Assembly (NCBI GenBank): GCA_944392655.1
Contig: CALXXL010000001.1
Coordinates: 186,001 to 250,000, forward strand
Direction: 5' to 3'
DNA length: 64,000 nt
Origin: an uncultured Victivallaceae bacterium
GTDB lineage: Bacteria > Verrucomicrobiota > Lentisphaeria > Victivallales > Victivallaceae
Shown here: positions 33,841 through 43,036 of the stretch, one piece after another
How the letters are laid out: the number at the start of each line of letters is the position of its first letter
How positions within the stretch are numbered: the stretch's first letter is position 1
Notes under the pieces: model-generated
Database searches by the model: none
Seen by the model: only the letters and a program-made list of their open reading frames with translations
Told to the model about the DNA's origin: nothing
Program-made: the position numbers and the translations under genes

Positions 33841-35289
33841 GTGTCGGATCAATTTTTCGGAATAGAGCAGCAGCAGAAGCAGGAGCAGACGCTAACTCCG
33901 CAGCAGCGTCAGTCGCTTGAGGTACTGGCGGCGCCGCTTATGGAGTTGCAGGCGCGTCTGAATCAGGAGGCGCAGTTGAATCCGATGCTGGAGGTTGAAG
34001 GTCCTGCGCTGGAGTATTCTGTTGGAGATCCTTTAAGCAATGCGATTGCGGCGGAGGATCGTGCGGCGGCGGCGGACATGGATCCCGAGGACCGGGAGAT
34101 GGAGGAGCTGTCGGCGGGGATGGACGGCTGGCTGGATGCGCTTCCTTTGGGTGACAGTGATTCCGGCGAAGCCCAGGATCGTTCCCGCCGTCGTGACTTT
34201 GCGTTGAATTCGCTTACGGTATCGGGGAACCGCCAGGATTACCTGCTTGAGCAGCTCCGTTTTGCGGATGTGCCGGAAAAGCTGTTCCGTGCGGCGGTGG
34301 AGGTAATAGGTAATCTTGATGAGCGTGGTTTTCTGCTGGCGACGGACAAGGAGATAGCGTCGGGAGCAGGCTGTGATGAGCGTACGGCGGCGCGTGCGGT
34401 AAAGCTGGTGCAGTCGTTTGAGCCGCCCGGGATAGCGGCGCGAACGCTTGAGGAGTCGTTTCTGATTCAGCTGAAAGCGAAAGGCGTTACCGACCGTATA
34501 TTGCTGGATATTGTATCGCGACACATGGATCTTCTGGCGCGGAATCAGATACCGCAGCTGGCGCGGAATTACCGTATAGGCGTGGACGAGTTAAAGAGCA
34601 AGCTGTCGGTATTAAAAGAGCTGAACATGCGTCCCGGCGCCTCGCTGGACAATGCGCCTGAGCTTACGGTTGCGCCGGAGTTTATAGTCAAACGTCATGG
34701 GCGTGAGCTGCTGATAGTGGACAATCCCGGAGTGCTTCCCCGGCTCCATATATCGAGTGATTACGATGAAATTCTGCGGAACAGCGGTACTCCGCCGGAG
34801 GCGAAGAAGTTTCTGAATGAGAAGCGTACGGCGGCGGAACAGCTGATCCGTGCTCTGACGCAGAGGGAGACTACGCTGAGGCGTATTACGGAGCTGCTGG
34901 TATCGATGCAGTATGATTTTTTCTTCAAGGGGCCGAAGGCGCTGAAGCCGCTGACGATGCTTCAGTTGGCGGAGAAGCTGGATCTGCATGAGACAACGGT
35001 GAGCCGTGCGGTAGCCGGCAAATATCTCGGTACGCCGTTTGGAGTAGTGGAATACCGTTCATTTTTCTCCGGCGGCTATGTATCGAGGGAAGGGGAAGAG
35101 ATAGCGTCCGGGGGCGTCAAGGAGAAGATCCGAGAGGTTATAGCCGGCGAGGATCGCCGCAAACCGCTGTCGGATGAAAAGATTGCGAAGTTGTTGAAGG
35201 AGTCCGGTCTGGCGGTGGCGCGCCGCACGGTAGCGAAGTACCGTGAGGAGCTGGGGATATTGCCGACGCATTTGCGCAAGGAGTTTTGA
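33841..35289 (+). CDS. rpoN: RNA polymerase sigma-54 factor
   Basis: 482 residues from a GTG at 33841. N-terminal Gln-rich activator-interacting region (EQQQKQEQTLTPQQRQSLEVL), acidic region 2, core-binding domain, and the RpoN box ARRTVAKYREELGI close to the C-terminus. Directs transcription that needs AAA+ activators, such as the NtrC-like protein at 13676. Three bases separate it from the next gene. Confidence 0.97.
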   Translation: MSDQFFGIEQQQKQEQTLTPQQRQSLEVLAAPLMELQARLNQEAQLNPMLEVEGPALEYSVGDPLSNAIAAEDRAAAADMDPEDREMEELSAGMDGWLDALPLGDSDSGEAQDRSRRRDFALNSLTVSGNRQDYLLEQLRFADVPEKLFRAAVEVIGNLDERGFLLATDKEIASGAGCDERTAARAVKLVQSFEPPGIAARTLEESFLIQLKAKGVTDRILLDIVSRHMDLLARNQIPQLARNYRIGVDELKSKLSVLKELNMRPGASLDNAPELTVAPEFIVKRHGRELLIVDNPGVLPRLHISSDYDEILRNSGTPPEAKKFLNEKRTAAEQLIRALTQRETTLRRITELLVSMQYDFFFKGPKALKPLTMLQLAEKLDLHETTVSRAVAGKYLGTPFGVVEYRSFFSGGYVSREGEEIASGGVKEKIREVIAGEDRRKPLSDEKIAKLLKESGLAVARRTVAKYREELGILPTHLRKEF

Positions 35290-35292
35290 TAT

Positions 35293-37431
35293 ATGGAATT
35301 GTTCAGAGAGATGTTAAATCGTCACGGTCGTTTTTTCAGGCTGCTGCTGATGGTGCTGCTGATAATGGGTGCAGCCTATTTTTACCGTTCACTGATCGCG
35401 GCGCGCGAGGCGCGTCTGGCGAAAGAGTATTTTAAAACGGATTTTGTACCTTATACGATAGAGGATGGCATAATCTACTCATACATCCGTGCGGTGGCGG
35501 CCGGAGATGATGTAACGCACGATACGCGGATTGCCGGAGTCGGCAGTTACACGGTGGATGAGCAGATGTCGCTTAACATGGAGCGTTTTCTGGGCAATGC
35601 GTTAAAGTTGCGCCGGATGCTGTCCGGGACTCCGGCGGTAGACGAAGCTGATTCGGTATACGAGGACAATCCCGGGGAGACGTTATTTGTGCAGAAGGTT
35701 CTGCGCTGGTGGGTGGCGTTGATTCCGGCGGGGATATTCATAATTGGTGTAGTAAGCGGGGTTCCCCGCTGGCTGTCATTTCTGGCGGCGCTGCTCTATG
35801 TGGTATCGGCCGGGGCGATGGCGCGTTACACGGGTGAGAACCTTTTAAAGGGTAACTTTGCCATGCCGTTCTTAGTATGGGGTCTGGCGTTACAGTTATC
35901 CTGGCAGCTGCATCCGCGCCGTTGGAAGCTGCTTGTACTGGCGGTGCTGGTTTACCTGGCTGCGTCGAGCTGGGACGCGGCGCAGTTATGGTTTGGCATT
36001 ATGGGTGGAGCCGAGCTGTTGCGGCTGCTGTTAGGAGGAGCTGGAAGCCGTCGCCGGGGTTGGAGTTTTCTGGTGGTGCTGGGAGGTCTGGGCCTGGCGT
36101 CGGTGCTGTCGCCATACTGCCGGGCGCATCATCTGCTGTTATCTCCGGCGGTATTGTGGATACTTCCCTGTGTGGTAATACTGAATCTGCGTTCTGCCTG
36201 GGGCTGGCGCGGCCGCTGGGGTTTGGTGGCGTTGCTGGCGTTGTGTTCATATCTGGCGGTGCACGGCAGTGTTTATGCGGCGGATTACAGTCACTTTACG
36301 GATCTGTTGTGGGCGAAGTTAAGATATCTCAACCACAAGCCGGAGGATCCGCTGCTGCTTAATTTTGAACAACGTTACTTATGGACTCCGGCGTTGCAGT
36401 CGACTACGCTGAGCGATGCGGTAAAACTGTTTCCGCTGATATTGCCGCTGTCGTTTGCCGGCTTGCTGTGGGGGGGGATAAAATTCTGCCGTCGCGGTGG
36501 TGTGCGTCTGGGGGGCTATGCGGTTTCCGGGGTTATGTTCATAATTTATCTGGCATTGTTCATACTGTTCTACCGTTTTCATGAATTTCTGGCGGTGGTA
36601 GCGGTGATACTGATTGCGCTGTCGTCGGGGGTGGTGTTGCGTGGCCGTGGCCGGACGGCGCGGATAATATTGGCGCTGGTATTGATTGCGGTGATATTGT
36701 TTGAAGGGTTCTGGCGCTGGGGGATGGTGCGCCGGCATGCGGGCAATCTGCATCCGACGGTGGAGCTGGTGCGTTATTTGCGGACATTGCCGGTAGATGG
36801 CACATTATTTCTGGCGAACATGGATCTTGGTGGTGTATTGAAAGCGTATTGTGATGCCGGTATAATAATCCAGCCGAAGTTTGAATTGAAAGAGGTGCGT
36901 GATCTGGCGCGGGATTACACGATGCTGCTGTTTGATCCTGACGAGGAGAAATTTGCGTCATGGTGTGCGGAAAACGGGATTCATTACTTTATATTTTCGC
37001 GTGGAACGAGTGACTGGTCTCCGGAGCAGTTCCGTGGATATGTATCTGCGTCGCCGCACATTTACGGAGCCCGTTACATGGCAGGAGTGCGTGGTGCACC
37101 GCATCCTGAGAGTACGGTTTTCAAGTGTGAATATGCGCCAGACCGGCTCAAATATCTGGTAAAGCTGGATATTCCGGAAGAGTATTATGAGTTGGAATCA
37201 GGGTTTTATATTTTCCGGGTAGTCTGGCCGGATGAAGTTATGCTGTCTGAATTTGATAATGAATCTGCGTTATCTGCGTTGAAAGATTATGATTACGATG
37301 CTGCTGCGGATCTGGCCCGTTCGGCCTACTATCACAATCCGGTGTACAGTAATTACGAGACATACTGTAAAATATTTGCGATGTTTCCTCCGCGTCCGAG
37401 CCTGGAATTTTATCTTGGCTCAGGAGAGTAG
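35293..37431 (+). CDS. Polytopic membrane protein, GT-C/STT3-like
   Basis: 712 residues with about twelve hydrophobic segments in the first ~480 residues and a soluble C-terminal domain. An early periplasmic loop carries TIEDGIIYSYIRA, where oligosaccharyltransferase-type GT-C enzymes keep their acidic motif, and ARYTGENLLKGNFAMPFL and SSWDAAQLWFGI recall STT3 middle loops. This suggests transfer of a lipid-linked sugar or glycan, but a C-terminal WWDYG-like motif was not found, so the family is uncertain. Coupled to rpoN (3-base gap). No peptide or glycan substrate can be read. Confidence 0.5.
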   Translation: MELFREMLNRHGRFFRLLLMVLLIMGAAYFYRSLIAAREARLAKEYFKTDFVPYTIEDGIIYSYIRAVAAGDDVTHDTRIAGVGSYTVDEQMSLNMERFLGNALKLRRMLSGTPAVDEADSVYEDNPGETLFVQKVLRWWVALIPAGIFIIGVVSGVPRWLSFLAALLYVVSAGAMARYTGENLLKGNFAMPFLVWGLALQLSWQLHPRRWKLLVLAVLVYLAASSWDAAQLWFGIMGGAELLRLLLGGAGSRRRGWSFLVVLGGLGLASVLSPYCRAHHLLLSPAVLWILPCVVILNLRSAWGWRGRWGLVALLALCSYLAVHGSVYAADYSHFTDLLWAKLRYLNHKPEDPLLLNFEQRYLWTPALQSTTLSDAVKLFPLILPLSFAGLLWGGIKFCRRGGVRLGGYAVSGVMFIIYLALFILFYRFHEFLAVVAVILIALSSGVVLRGRGRTARIILALVLIAVILFEGFWRWGMVRRHAGNLHPTVELVRYLRTLPVDGTLFLANMDLGGVLKAYCDAGIIIQPKFELKEVRDLARDYTMLLFDPDEEKFASWCAENGIHYFIFSRGTSDWSPEQFRGYVSASPHIYGARYMAGVRGAPHPESTVFKCEYAPDRLKYLVKLDIPEEYYELESGFYIFRVVWPDEVMLSEFDNESALSALKDYDYDAAADLARSAYYHNPVYSNYETYCKIFAMFPPRPSLEFYLGSGE

Positions 37432-37478
37432 GATTAAGATTTATTAATTGGTTTTGTGGTAAAAAGATAGGTGTAATC

Positions 37479-37507
37479 TTGAAATCCGGGTCTATCTGTT
37501 ATATATT
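37479..37507 (+). promoter_or_regulatory. rnpB promoter
   Basis: TTGAAA (37479-37484), 17 bases, TATATT (37502-37507); the predicted start coincides with the first base of the RNase P RNA (37515). Confidence 0.75.
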
Positions 37508-37514
37508 TAATAAT

Positions 37515-37887
37515 GTCAATGGCGGTAGACGGTCGCCGGTATATTTGCTATACTGGAGGAAAGTCCGGACTACACAGGGCGGGGAGTCCGTTTGTTAAAG
37601 GCGGATACTGCGGACGATATTCCGCAGGAAGGAAAGTGCAACAGAAAGGAAACCGCCGGGCGATTGTCCGGTAAGGGTGAAAAGGCGGGGTAAGAGCCCG
37701 CCGGGCGTTTAGCGGAAGCGGCGTCGCACAGGCAAACCCCTCCCGTAGCAAGACCAAATAGGAAGCGAGCCGTTGCCCGCGGCGTTATCAGCTTCGGGTT
37801 CTGGTCGCGTAAGACAGATGATCGTCGCGGCTGCTGTCAGTAATCTGCGGTGAGCCGAACAGAATCCGGCTTATTCCGTCATTGGCG
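37515..37887 (+). ncRNA. rnpB: RNase P RNA (bacterial class A)
   Basis: About 373 bases. Universal elements are present in order: GAGGAAAGTCCGGAC (about 37556), GAAACCGCCGGGCGA, AGGGTGAAAAGGCGGGGTAAGAGC, AAACCCCTCCC, AAGACCAAATAGGAA and the distal ACAGAATCCGGCTTA. The two ends pair (P1: GTCAATGGCGG with CCGTCATTGGC, some G-U), and a T-run follows at 37888-37894, likely a terminator. It is the catalytic RNA that matures tRNA 5' ends. Confidence 0.96.
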
Positions 37888-37941
37888 TTTTTTTACATGG
37901 GTGACTAAAAAAAGTGTTAAATTAATTTTTAGGGATTTATA

Positions 37942-38742
37942 ATGAAGTATGTGATTTTCAGTGACGTACACAGCAATCTGGAGGCGTTTCAGGCGATGCT
38001 GGAGGTATGTCGCAGAGAGGAAGCTGAAAAGTTCATTTGTCTTGGAGACATAGTTGGTTACAATGCCAGTCCGAAGGAGTGTCTGCACCTGTTATGGTCG
38101 CTTGATCTTATAGCGATGGTGCGTGGCAATCACGACGAATATGTAGCGTTGGATGACATGGAGATGTCCGGGGTCAATCCCAATGCGCGTTTAGCGGTAA
38201 TCTGGACTCGTTCGCAGCTTTCAGCGGAAGAGCGTGGTTGGCTTGGTGAATTGCCGTTGCGCAGTACGCTGCCCGGGTTGCCGATAACGATAGTGCATGC
38301 GACGCTGGATTCGCCGGACACGTGGGGATATGTATTTGACGGACACCATGCGACGGACAACTTCTCATATCAGTTTACGCAGTTATGTTTCTGTGGTCAC
38401 TCTCATGTACCGGTAGCGTTCCGGAAGAAGCCCATGACGTTGGGAGACAAGAGTATAGAAGTCATAGACGGCTGGACGAAGAAGGATCGAGACCGTATGG
38501 ATTTCAGTGAATCTGATTCATTGACGGTGGAAGTGGAAGCCGGTTATAAATATCTGTTCAACATCGGCAGTGTAGGTCAGCCGCGCAATCATGATCCCCG
38601 TGCGTCGTTCTGTATTTATGATGATATAGACCGTACGGTAACGCGTTACCGTGTTCCTTACGACATAGCCGGAGCGCAGGCGAAGATTCGTGCTGCTGGC
38701 TTGCCTGAGCGTTTAGCAGTGCGTCTGGAAAGCGGGAGTTAA
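37942..38742 (+). CDS. Metallophosphoesterase
   Basis: 266 residues with calcineurin-like metal motifs FSDVHSNLEAF, LGDIVGYN, RGNHDEY, and GHSHVP in the second half. Family members act on phosphodiesters; the substrate is unknown. AGGGA ribosome site. Followed 8 bases later by a heptosyltransferase gene, which is only positional evidence for a role in envelope polysaccharide. Confidence 0.85.
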   Translation: MKYVIFSDVHSNLEAFQAMLEVCRREEAEKFICLGDIVGYNASPKECLHLLWSLDLIAMVRGNHDEYVALDDMEMSGVNPNARLAVIWTRSQLSAEERGWLGELPLRSTLPGLPITIVHATLDSPDTWGYVFDGHHATDNFSYQFTQLCFCGHSHVPVAFRKKPMTLGDKSIEVIDGWTKKDRDRMDFSESDSLTVEVEAGYKYLFNIGSVGQPRNHDPRASFCIYDDIDRTVTRYRVPYDIAGAQAKIRAAGLPERLAVRLESGS

Positions 38743-38749
38743 AAAAATC

Positions 38750-39868
38750 ATGAGCGGCGAAACGGAAGGAGTAGTGAGTCATCACGGGCGCAAACTGCGT
38801 CATGTGCGTCGTATTCTGGTGGTAAAGCCCAGCAGTATGGGTGATGTGGTTCACACGTTCAAAGCGGTGCAGCTTCTGTCGGAGAACTATCCCAAAGCGG
38901 TGTTTGACTGGCTGATAGTGAATGATTTATCCGGGGTATTGGATTACTCTCCGGTAGCGATAGCGGAAAAGATAATCTTTCCGCGTCGTGATCTTGGCCG
39001 GATAACGACGTTTCTGCCTGCGTTTTTCGGATTGCTGCGTGATTTGCGTTATCACCATTATGATCTGGTGGTAGATTTTCAGGGTTTGCTGCGCAGTGCG
39101 TTATTTGCGCGTATGACGCGTTGTCATCATGTGCTTGGTTTTGCTGATCCGCGTGAGAAAGCGGCGCGTAAATTCTACACCCGTTGTGGGGAGATATCAG
39201 AAAGTGCGGTGCATTCGATTGATCGCAATATGGATTTGGCGCGGACTTATTGTGTAGACATGGATTTAAAGGCGCCCTATCATGTTCCGAACAACCAGCA
39301 CAATGCCAAGCTGGCGCAGCGCAAGTTGGAGCACCGTCATTTAGAGAACAGGAAACTGTTGATATCGGTATTTCCCGGGGCGCGTTGGGCGAGCAAGACT
39401 TTTCCGGTGGAGCTGTTCATAAAATTGATTTGTGACATACATGAGCGTTATCCGGAAGCGGCGTTTCTGCTGATGGGTTCGTTGCATGAGAACAAAGCTG
39501 GAAGCCAGATATTGAAGCAGACTGGTAAATACGTGCACAGTTTAATAGGAGCAACTAAGATAGGCGAGATGGTAGAGCTGTTGCGTCGTTCGGCTCTGGT
39601 AATAGGCAACGACAGTGGTCCGATGCACTTTGCGGCGGCTTTGAATGTTCCCGGCATAGCATTTTTCGGTGCAACGGATCCGGCGAAGACCGGTCCGGTA
39701 TCGGAAGCGATAGAGGTATTTGAGCGTACAGATCTTCCGTGTCTGCACTGTTTAAAGCGGGAGTGTTCAGAGGCGGCGGAATTATGTCACAAACTGCCTT
39801 ATGAAGAGGTACTGGCCAGTGCGTTAAAGAAATTGGAATCCGGACATGCTGCTGAGGCGGCAGAATAA
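38750..39868 (+). CDS. Heptosyltransferase-like GT9 glycosyltransferase
   Basis: 372 residues. GT9 motifs: VVKPSSMGDVVHT at about residue 24, FPGARWASKTFPVELF, and the nucleotide-sugar/ADP-heptose loop NDSGPMHFAAALNVPGIAFFG. Adds a heptose-like sugar to a lipopolysaccharide core in Gram-negatives; here the acceptor is unknown. Downstream gene starts 10 bases after its stop. Confidence 0.9.
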   Translation: MSGETEGVVSHHGRKLRHVRRILVVKPSSMGDVVHTFKAVQLLSENYPKAVFDWLIVNDLSGVLDYSPVAIAEKIIFPRRDLGRITTFLPAFFGLLRDLRYHHYDLVVDFQGLLRSALFARMTRCHHVLGFADPREKAARKFYTRCGEISESAVHSIDRNMDLARTYCVDMDLKAPYHVPNNQHNAKLAQRKLEHRHLENRKLLISVFPGARWASKTFPVELFIKLICDIHERYPEAAFLLMGSLHENKAGSQILKQTGKYVHSLIGATKIGEMVELLRRSALVIGNDSGPMHFAAALNVPGIAFFGATDPAKTGPVSEAIEVFERTDLPCLHCLKRECSEAAELCHKLPYEEVLASALKKLESGHAAEAAE

Positions 39869-39878
39869 GGAGGGAAGA

Positions 39879-40721
39879 ATGGTTAAGAGATTTTTGCTGC
39901 CGTTATTTTTGCTGATATTGTCGTGTTTGCCTTTGACCTCCTACGGGCAGATCGGGGTAAAGCTGGAATTCAAGAAGCGGGCCTATTTGCAGTATGAGAC
40001 AGTGGTGGCCAAAGTTACGTTGCGTAACGACAGTGGCAATCCGATATTATTTGGGCAGGATGAGCAGCTGCGTGGAGATTTAAAATTCCACATACTTGAC
40101 GGTAACAAGCGGACGGTTAGGGCGAAGGATCCGGATGTGCGGATACTTGAGAATGTGATGCTTCAGCCCGGGGAGACGCAGGAGGTGTTCATAGTGCTGA
40201 ACAACTACTACAATATAGCTGGACTTGGCAATTACACTGCCACAGCGTATATAACGCATCCGTCATTGAACAGCGACTATGAATCATCACGTCAGAACTT
40301 TGAGGTATCGCAGGGTGTTACGGAGTGGTCGAAGAACGTGGGGCTGCCTTCGTTCATGCTTGACAGAGACAATCCTGAACAGGATGACACCCGTACGGTG
40401 AAGATAGTATCTTTAATGGATTACGGGCGTAAGAATCTCTATGTTACGGTGGAGGACAAGGATTACGTTTATTCGGTTCTGGCGCTGGGTGGAATTCTCG
40501 GGGAAGAGAAGTGCACGGCTGAGGTTGACAATCTTGGGCGGCTGCACATACTTGTACCGGTAGCGAGCAAGGAGTACCGTTATTTTGTGATTACATTGAA
40601 TGGAGATGTAGACGAGGAAGCGAGTTATGTAGCGGTGAATTCTGTGCCGGTACTGGCGCGGGATCCTCAATCTGCGCGGATATACATTGTTGGCGGCGAT
40701 AAGATGGAGCTCAGGAAATAG
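39879..40721 (+). CDS. Secreted protein of unknown function
   Basis: 280 residues from ATG 39879, placed by AAGGAGGG; an in-frame start at 39846 overlaps the previous gene and is rejected. Signal peptide MVKRFLLPLFLLILSCLPL plus TSYGQ. The mature part is a series of strands with YLQYETVVAKVTLRNDSG, reminiscent of a single Ig-like beta sandwich followed by a beta-propeller-like C-terminus. No family recognised. Confidence 0.7.
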   Translation: MVKRFLLPLFLLILSCLPLTSYGQIGVKLEFKKRAYLQYETVVAKVTLRNDSGNPILFGQDEQLRGDLKFHILDGNKRTVRAKDPDVRILENVMLQPGETQEVFIVLNNYYNIAGLGNYTATAYITHPSLNSDYESSRQNFEVSQGVTEWSKNVGLPSFMLDRDNPEQDDTRTVKIVSLMDYGRKNLYVTVEDKDYVYSVLALGGILGEEKCTAEVDNLGRLHILVPVASKEYRYFVITLNGDVDEEASYVAVNSVPVLARDPQSARIYIVGGDKMELRK

Positions 40722-40752
40722 AGTTCCTGTTTATGTAATGATGATAAAAAGG

Positions 40753-40782
40753 AAGCCCTCTCTGTGGAGAGGGCTTTTTTTT
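40753..40782 (+). terminator. Terminator after the secreted-protein gene
   Basis: AGCCCTCTC and GAGAGGGCT arms (40754-40762, 40767-40775), TGTG loop, then an eight-base T-run. Confidence 0.92.
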
Positions 40783-40842
40783 GTATGTGTGTTATAAGGA
40801 TAAGAAACAGCTCACCGGTTATTCCGGTGAAGCAGTTATTAT

Positions 40843-43017
40843 TCAGAGGTTCTTGAATGATACATTCTCATCGGTTTTAACGCTGACGATTCTTGAGATA
40901 TTCAATCTTTTTATTTCGAATTTGAGATGACTTTTACCCTGACACAATTCGTTCATCTGTTTAATGGAGAATACGGGGGTATCATCTACTTTAGTAATAA
41001 TCTCATATGGTTTCATGCCTGCGACGGCGGCTTTGCTGCCTGATTTTACTCTGGCGATAACGACGCCGGGGTCGTTGTCTGCCATTTTCAGGTAGTGGCG
41101 AACCTCGCTGGTGAGATTAGCGATAGTGATGCCTAGAGCGTTGCTTACCATTCTCGGGGTATTGAAGAAGGACTCCGGAGCGGCTTCAACGGTCATTTGT
41201 GCGCTGCAATTTTCGGCGTTGCGGATATAGTTAAGTGTATATCCGGATCCGATACCGTAGGCGGATAGGATATTATTGAGTTTATCGTTATAATCGGGCC
41301 ATGGCATGGGTATTTCGTCGTAGTAATTTTCCGGGATCTGGTCATAATACTCCCATGGGAATCCGAAGTTGTAGGTATAGAAATCATTGCTGGTCAGCTC
41401 AATTGGAGTCGGGTTGCTATCCGGGATGATACTTATGAGTACGTCGCCGGGTTCTATGCCGGCTTTTTCGGCGGGAGAGCCGGGCATAATAGCAGTAACG
41501 ATCAATCCTTTTTCGCCGTTTTCAGTAAGGTGTGATATTCCCTGAGAGTATGCCAACTCTTCATCCATGGACTGATACTGAACGCCGAGCCATCCGATCG
41601 CCAATATCTGATCTTTTTTTGGTGCGTAGTCCGGGTTGAACTGGTTCAATTGCGGTACGAGTTTATTTGCGGCGATATTGAAATACTTGCCGGGATTATT
41701 TTTTTCGCGCAGATTAAGAGCGGCGAAGCATATTTTACCGTCAGCGGAAAATACGAGTTCCTGTTCTTCTTCCGGGAAGAAAGTTGGATATATCATATCA
41801 TCGCGGCTGACAGTTCCGTCCTTTCTGGATGGCATGATCTGAAATTCCATACGGTTGTCCATGGGGTGGGTGATAACGGTATAGAGGAGTTGTTCTTCGA
41901 TAAGTTCCGGATTCTGCAAATTAAACTGGATACCTTTTGTTTGGAGAGGTTCTTCCGGTTTAATGATAATTGCGCCGTATTTTTTGAGTGATCCGACATA
42001 TTCAGCTTTAATGGTATTGCCGTTATAGTTGATCCAGAACTCCTGAATCCGGTTGCTGTCGGCGATGCTCATCATCTCCGGAACGAACAGCTCTCCGGAG
42101 TTGAGTATAAGTGCAAAAGTTTTAATTTCGTCATCTTTGCGATCTGCCCATAGATTATTTGCGGATGTAGTTTTTGGCAGAGGAGTCAATTTTATTCTTA
42201 CAGGCACGGTGTTATCATGCAGTTCACTGGCGATTTTGCTGATATTATCGCGGTACTGCTGAATGGATATACTTTCCCATGCGGCGGGATCATGCCGCCA
42301 TTTTTCGAGGCTGTCCACCTCAATATCTGAATCGATGGTGATGCCTACGGGTTGTCCGTCACTGTTTACGATCATCGACAATGGTGGAACCGGGATCATA
42401 TACTCCATTTTTCCGCCGACTTTAACTGCGGCTGCGGTAGAGAAAGGCGTTATTCCGGCAATGCGTTTTCCCTGTTCAATTCCGGCGAACATGGTAAAGA
42501 GCTGGTCATTTTCGTTTGCGTCCTTGAATTCCACCGGTTTCAAATTGTCATCAATAGACGATTCAGCAACAACCGCCACGGCGTTTTCTCCGGGATAGAA
42601 CGCGGTTATATTGGCGGGGATATTTTTCCCGTCGGCAGTGACGATGGAAATTTTGGCGATATTATCCTCTGGAATAAGCAGATTTCTGGATATAACGGTC
42701 TTATCATCCAGAGCGATACCGGGGATAAAGAAGGAGTTATTCTCCTGAATCAGTTTATCGGTATTGAGTTTATGTATTTTGCCGCATATCCGGCAGAAGA
42801 ACCCCGGGCTGTTGGGTTTGTAGCCGGTTTTTCCCGGTTTGAACTTGTATTTTACAGAAACCAGGCGGTTGTTGTACATGGAAGAAAGCTGGGGAGCGAT
42901 GGTGGAAATAGTGATTTTATCCTGCTCTTTCTGCTCTTCATGAGTGCTATCCTGTGCGAATACCGGGAACACCGCGATAGCGGTGGCGGAGAAAACGGTC
43001 AAGAAATTTTTCAACAT
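40843..43017 (-). CDS. Degenerate HtrA-like protein with two PDZ domains
   Basis: 724 residues from ATG 43017 (AAAGG upstream); a longer in-frame start overlaps the upstream gene. Signal peptide MLKNFLTVFSATAIAVFPVFA. The N-terminal trypsin-like region lacks GxSGGP and the catalytic His/Asp contexts, and has a CxxC pair in FFCRICGKIH. Two PDZ domains follow near the C-terminus (GLIVTAIMPGSPAEKAGIEPGD and GVVIARVKSGSKAAVAGM cited by their cores). It probably acts as a regulator or chaperone for the active protease in the same operon, 19 bases upstream. Inference. Confidence 0.7.
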   Translation of the reverse strand: MLKNFLTVFSATAIAVFPVFAQDSTHEEQKEQDKITISTIAPQLSSMYNNRLVSVKYKFKPGKTGYKPNSPGFFCRICGKIHKLNTDKLIQENNSFFIPGIALDDKTVISRNLLIPEDNIAKISIVTADGKNIPANITAFYPGENAVAVVAESSIDDNLKPVEFKDANENDQLFTMFAGIEQGKRIAGITPFSTAAAVKVGGKMEYMIPVPPLSMIVNSDGQPVGITIDSDIEVDSLEKWRHDPAAWESISIQQYRDNISKIASELHDNTVPVRIKLTPLPKTTSANNLWADRKDDEIKTFALILNSGELFVPEMMSIADSNRIQEFWINYNGNTIKAEYVGSLKKYGAIIIKPEEPLQTKGIQFNLQNPELIEEQLLYTVITHPMDNRMEFQIMPSRKDGTVSRDDMIYPTFFPEEEQELVFSADGKICFAALNLREKNNPGKYFNIAANKLVPQLNQFNPDYAPKKDQILAIGWLGVQYQSMDEELAYSQGISHLTENGEKGLIVTAIMPGSPAEKAGIEPGDVLISIIPDSNPTPIELTSNDFYTYNFGFPWEYYDQIPENYYDEIPMPWPDYNDKLNNILSAYGIGSGYTLNYIRNAENCSAQMTVEAAPESFFNTPRMVSNALGITIANLTSEVRHYLKMADNDPGVVIARVKSGSKAAVAGMKPYEIITKVDDTPVFSIKQMNELCQGKSHLKFEIKRLNISRIVSVKTDENVSFKNL

Positions 43018-43036
43018 ATTATAAAAGCCTTTCAAA

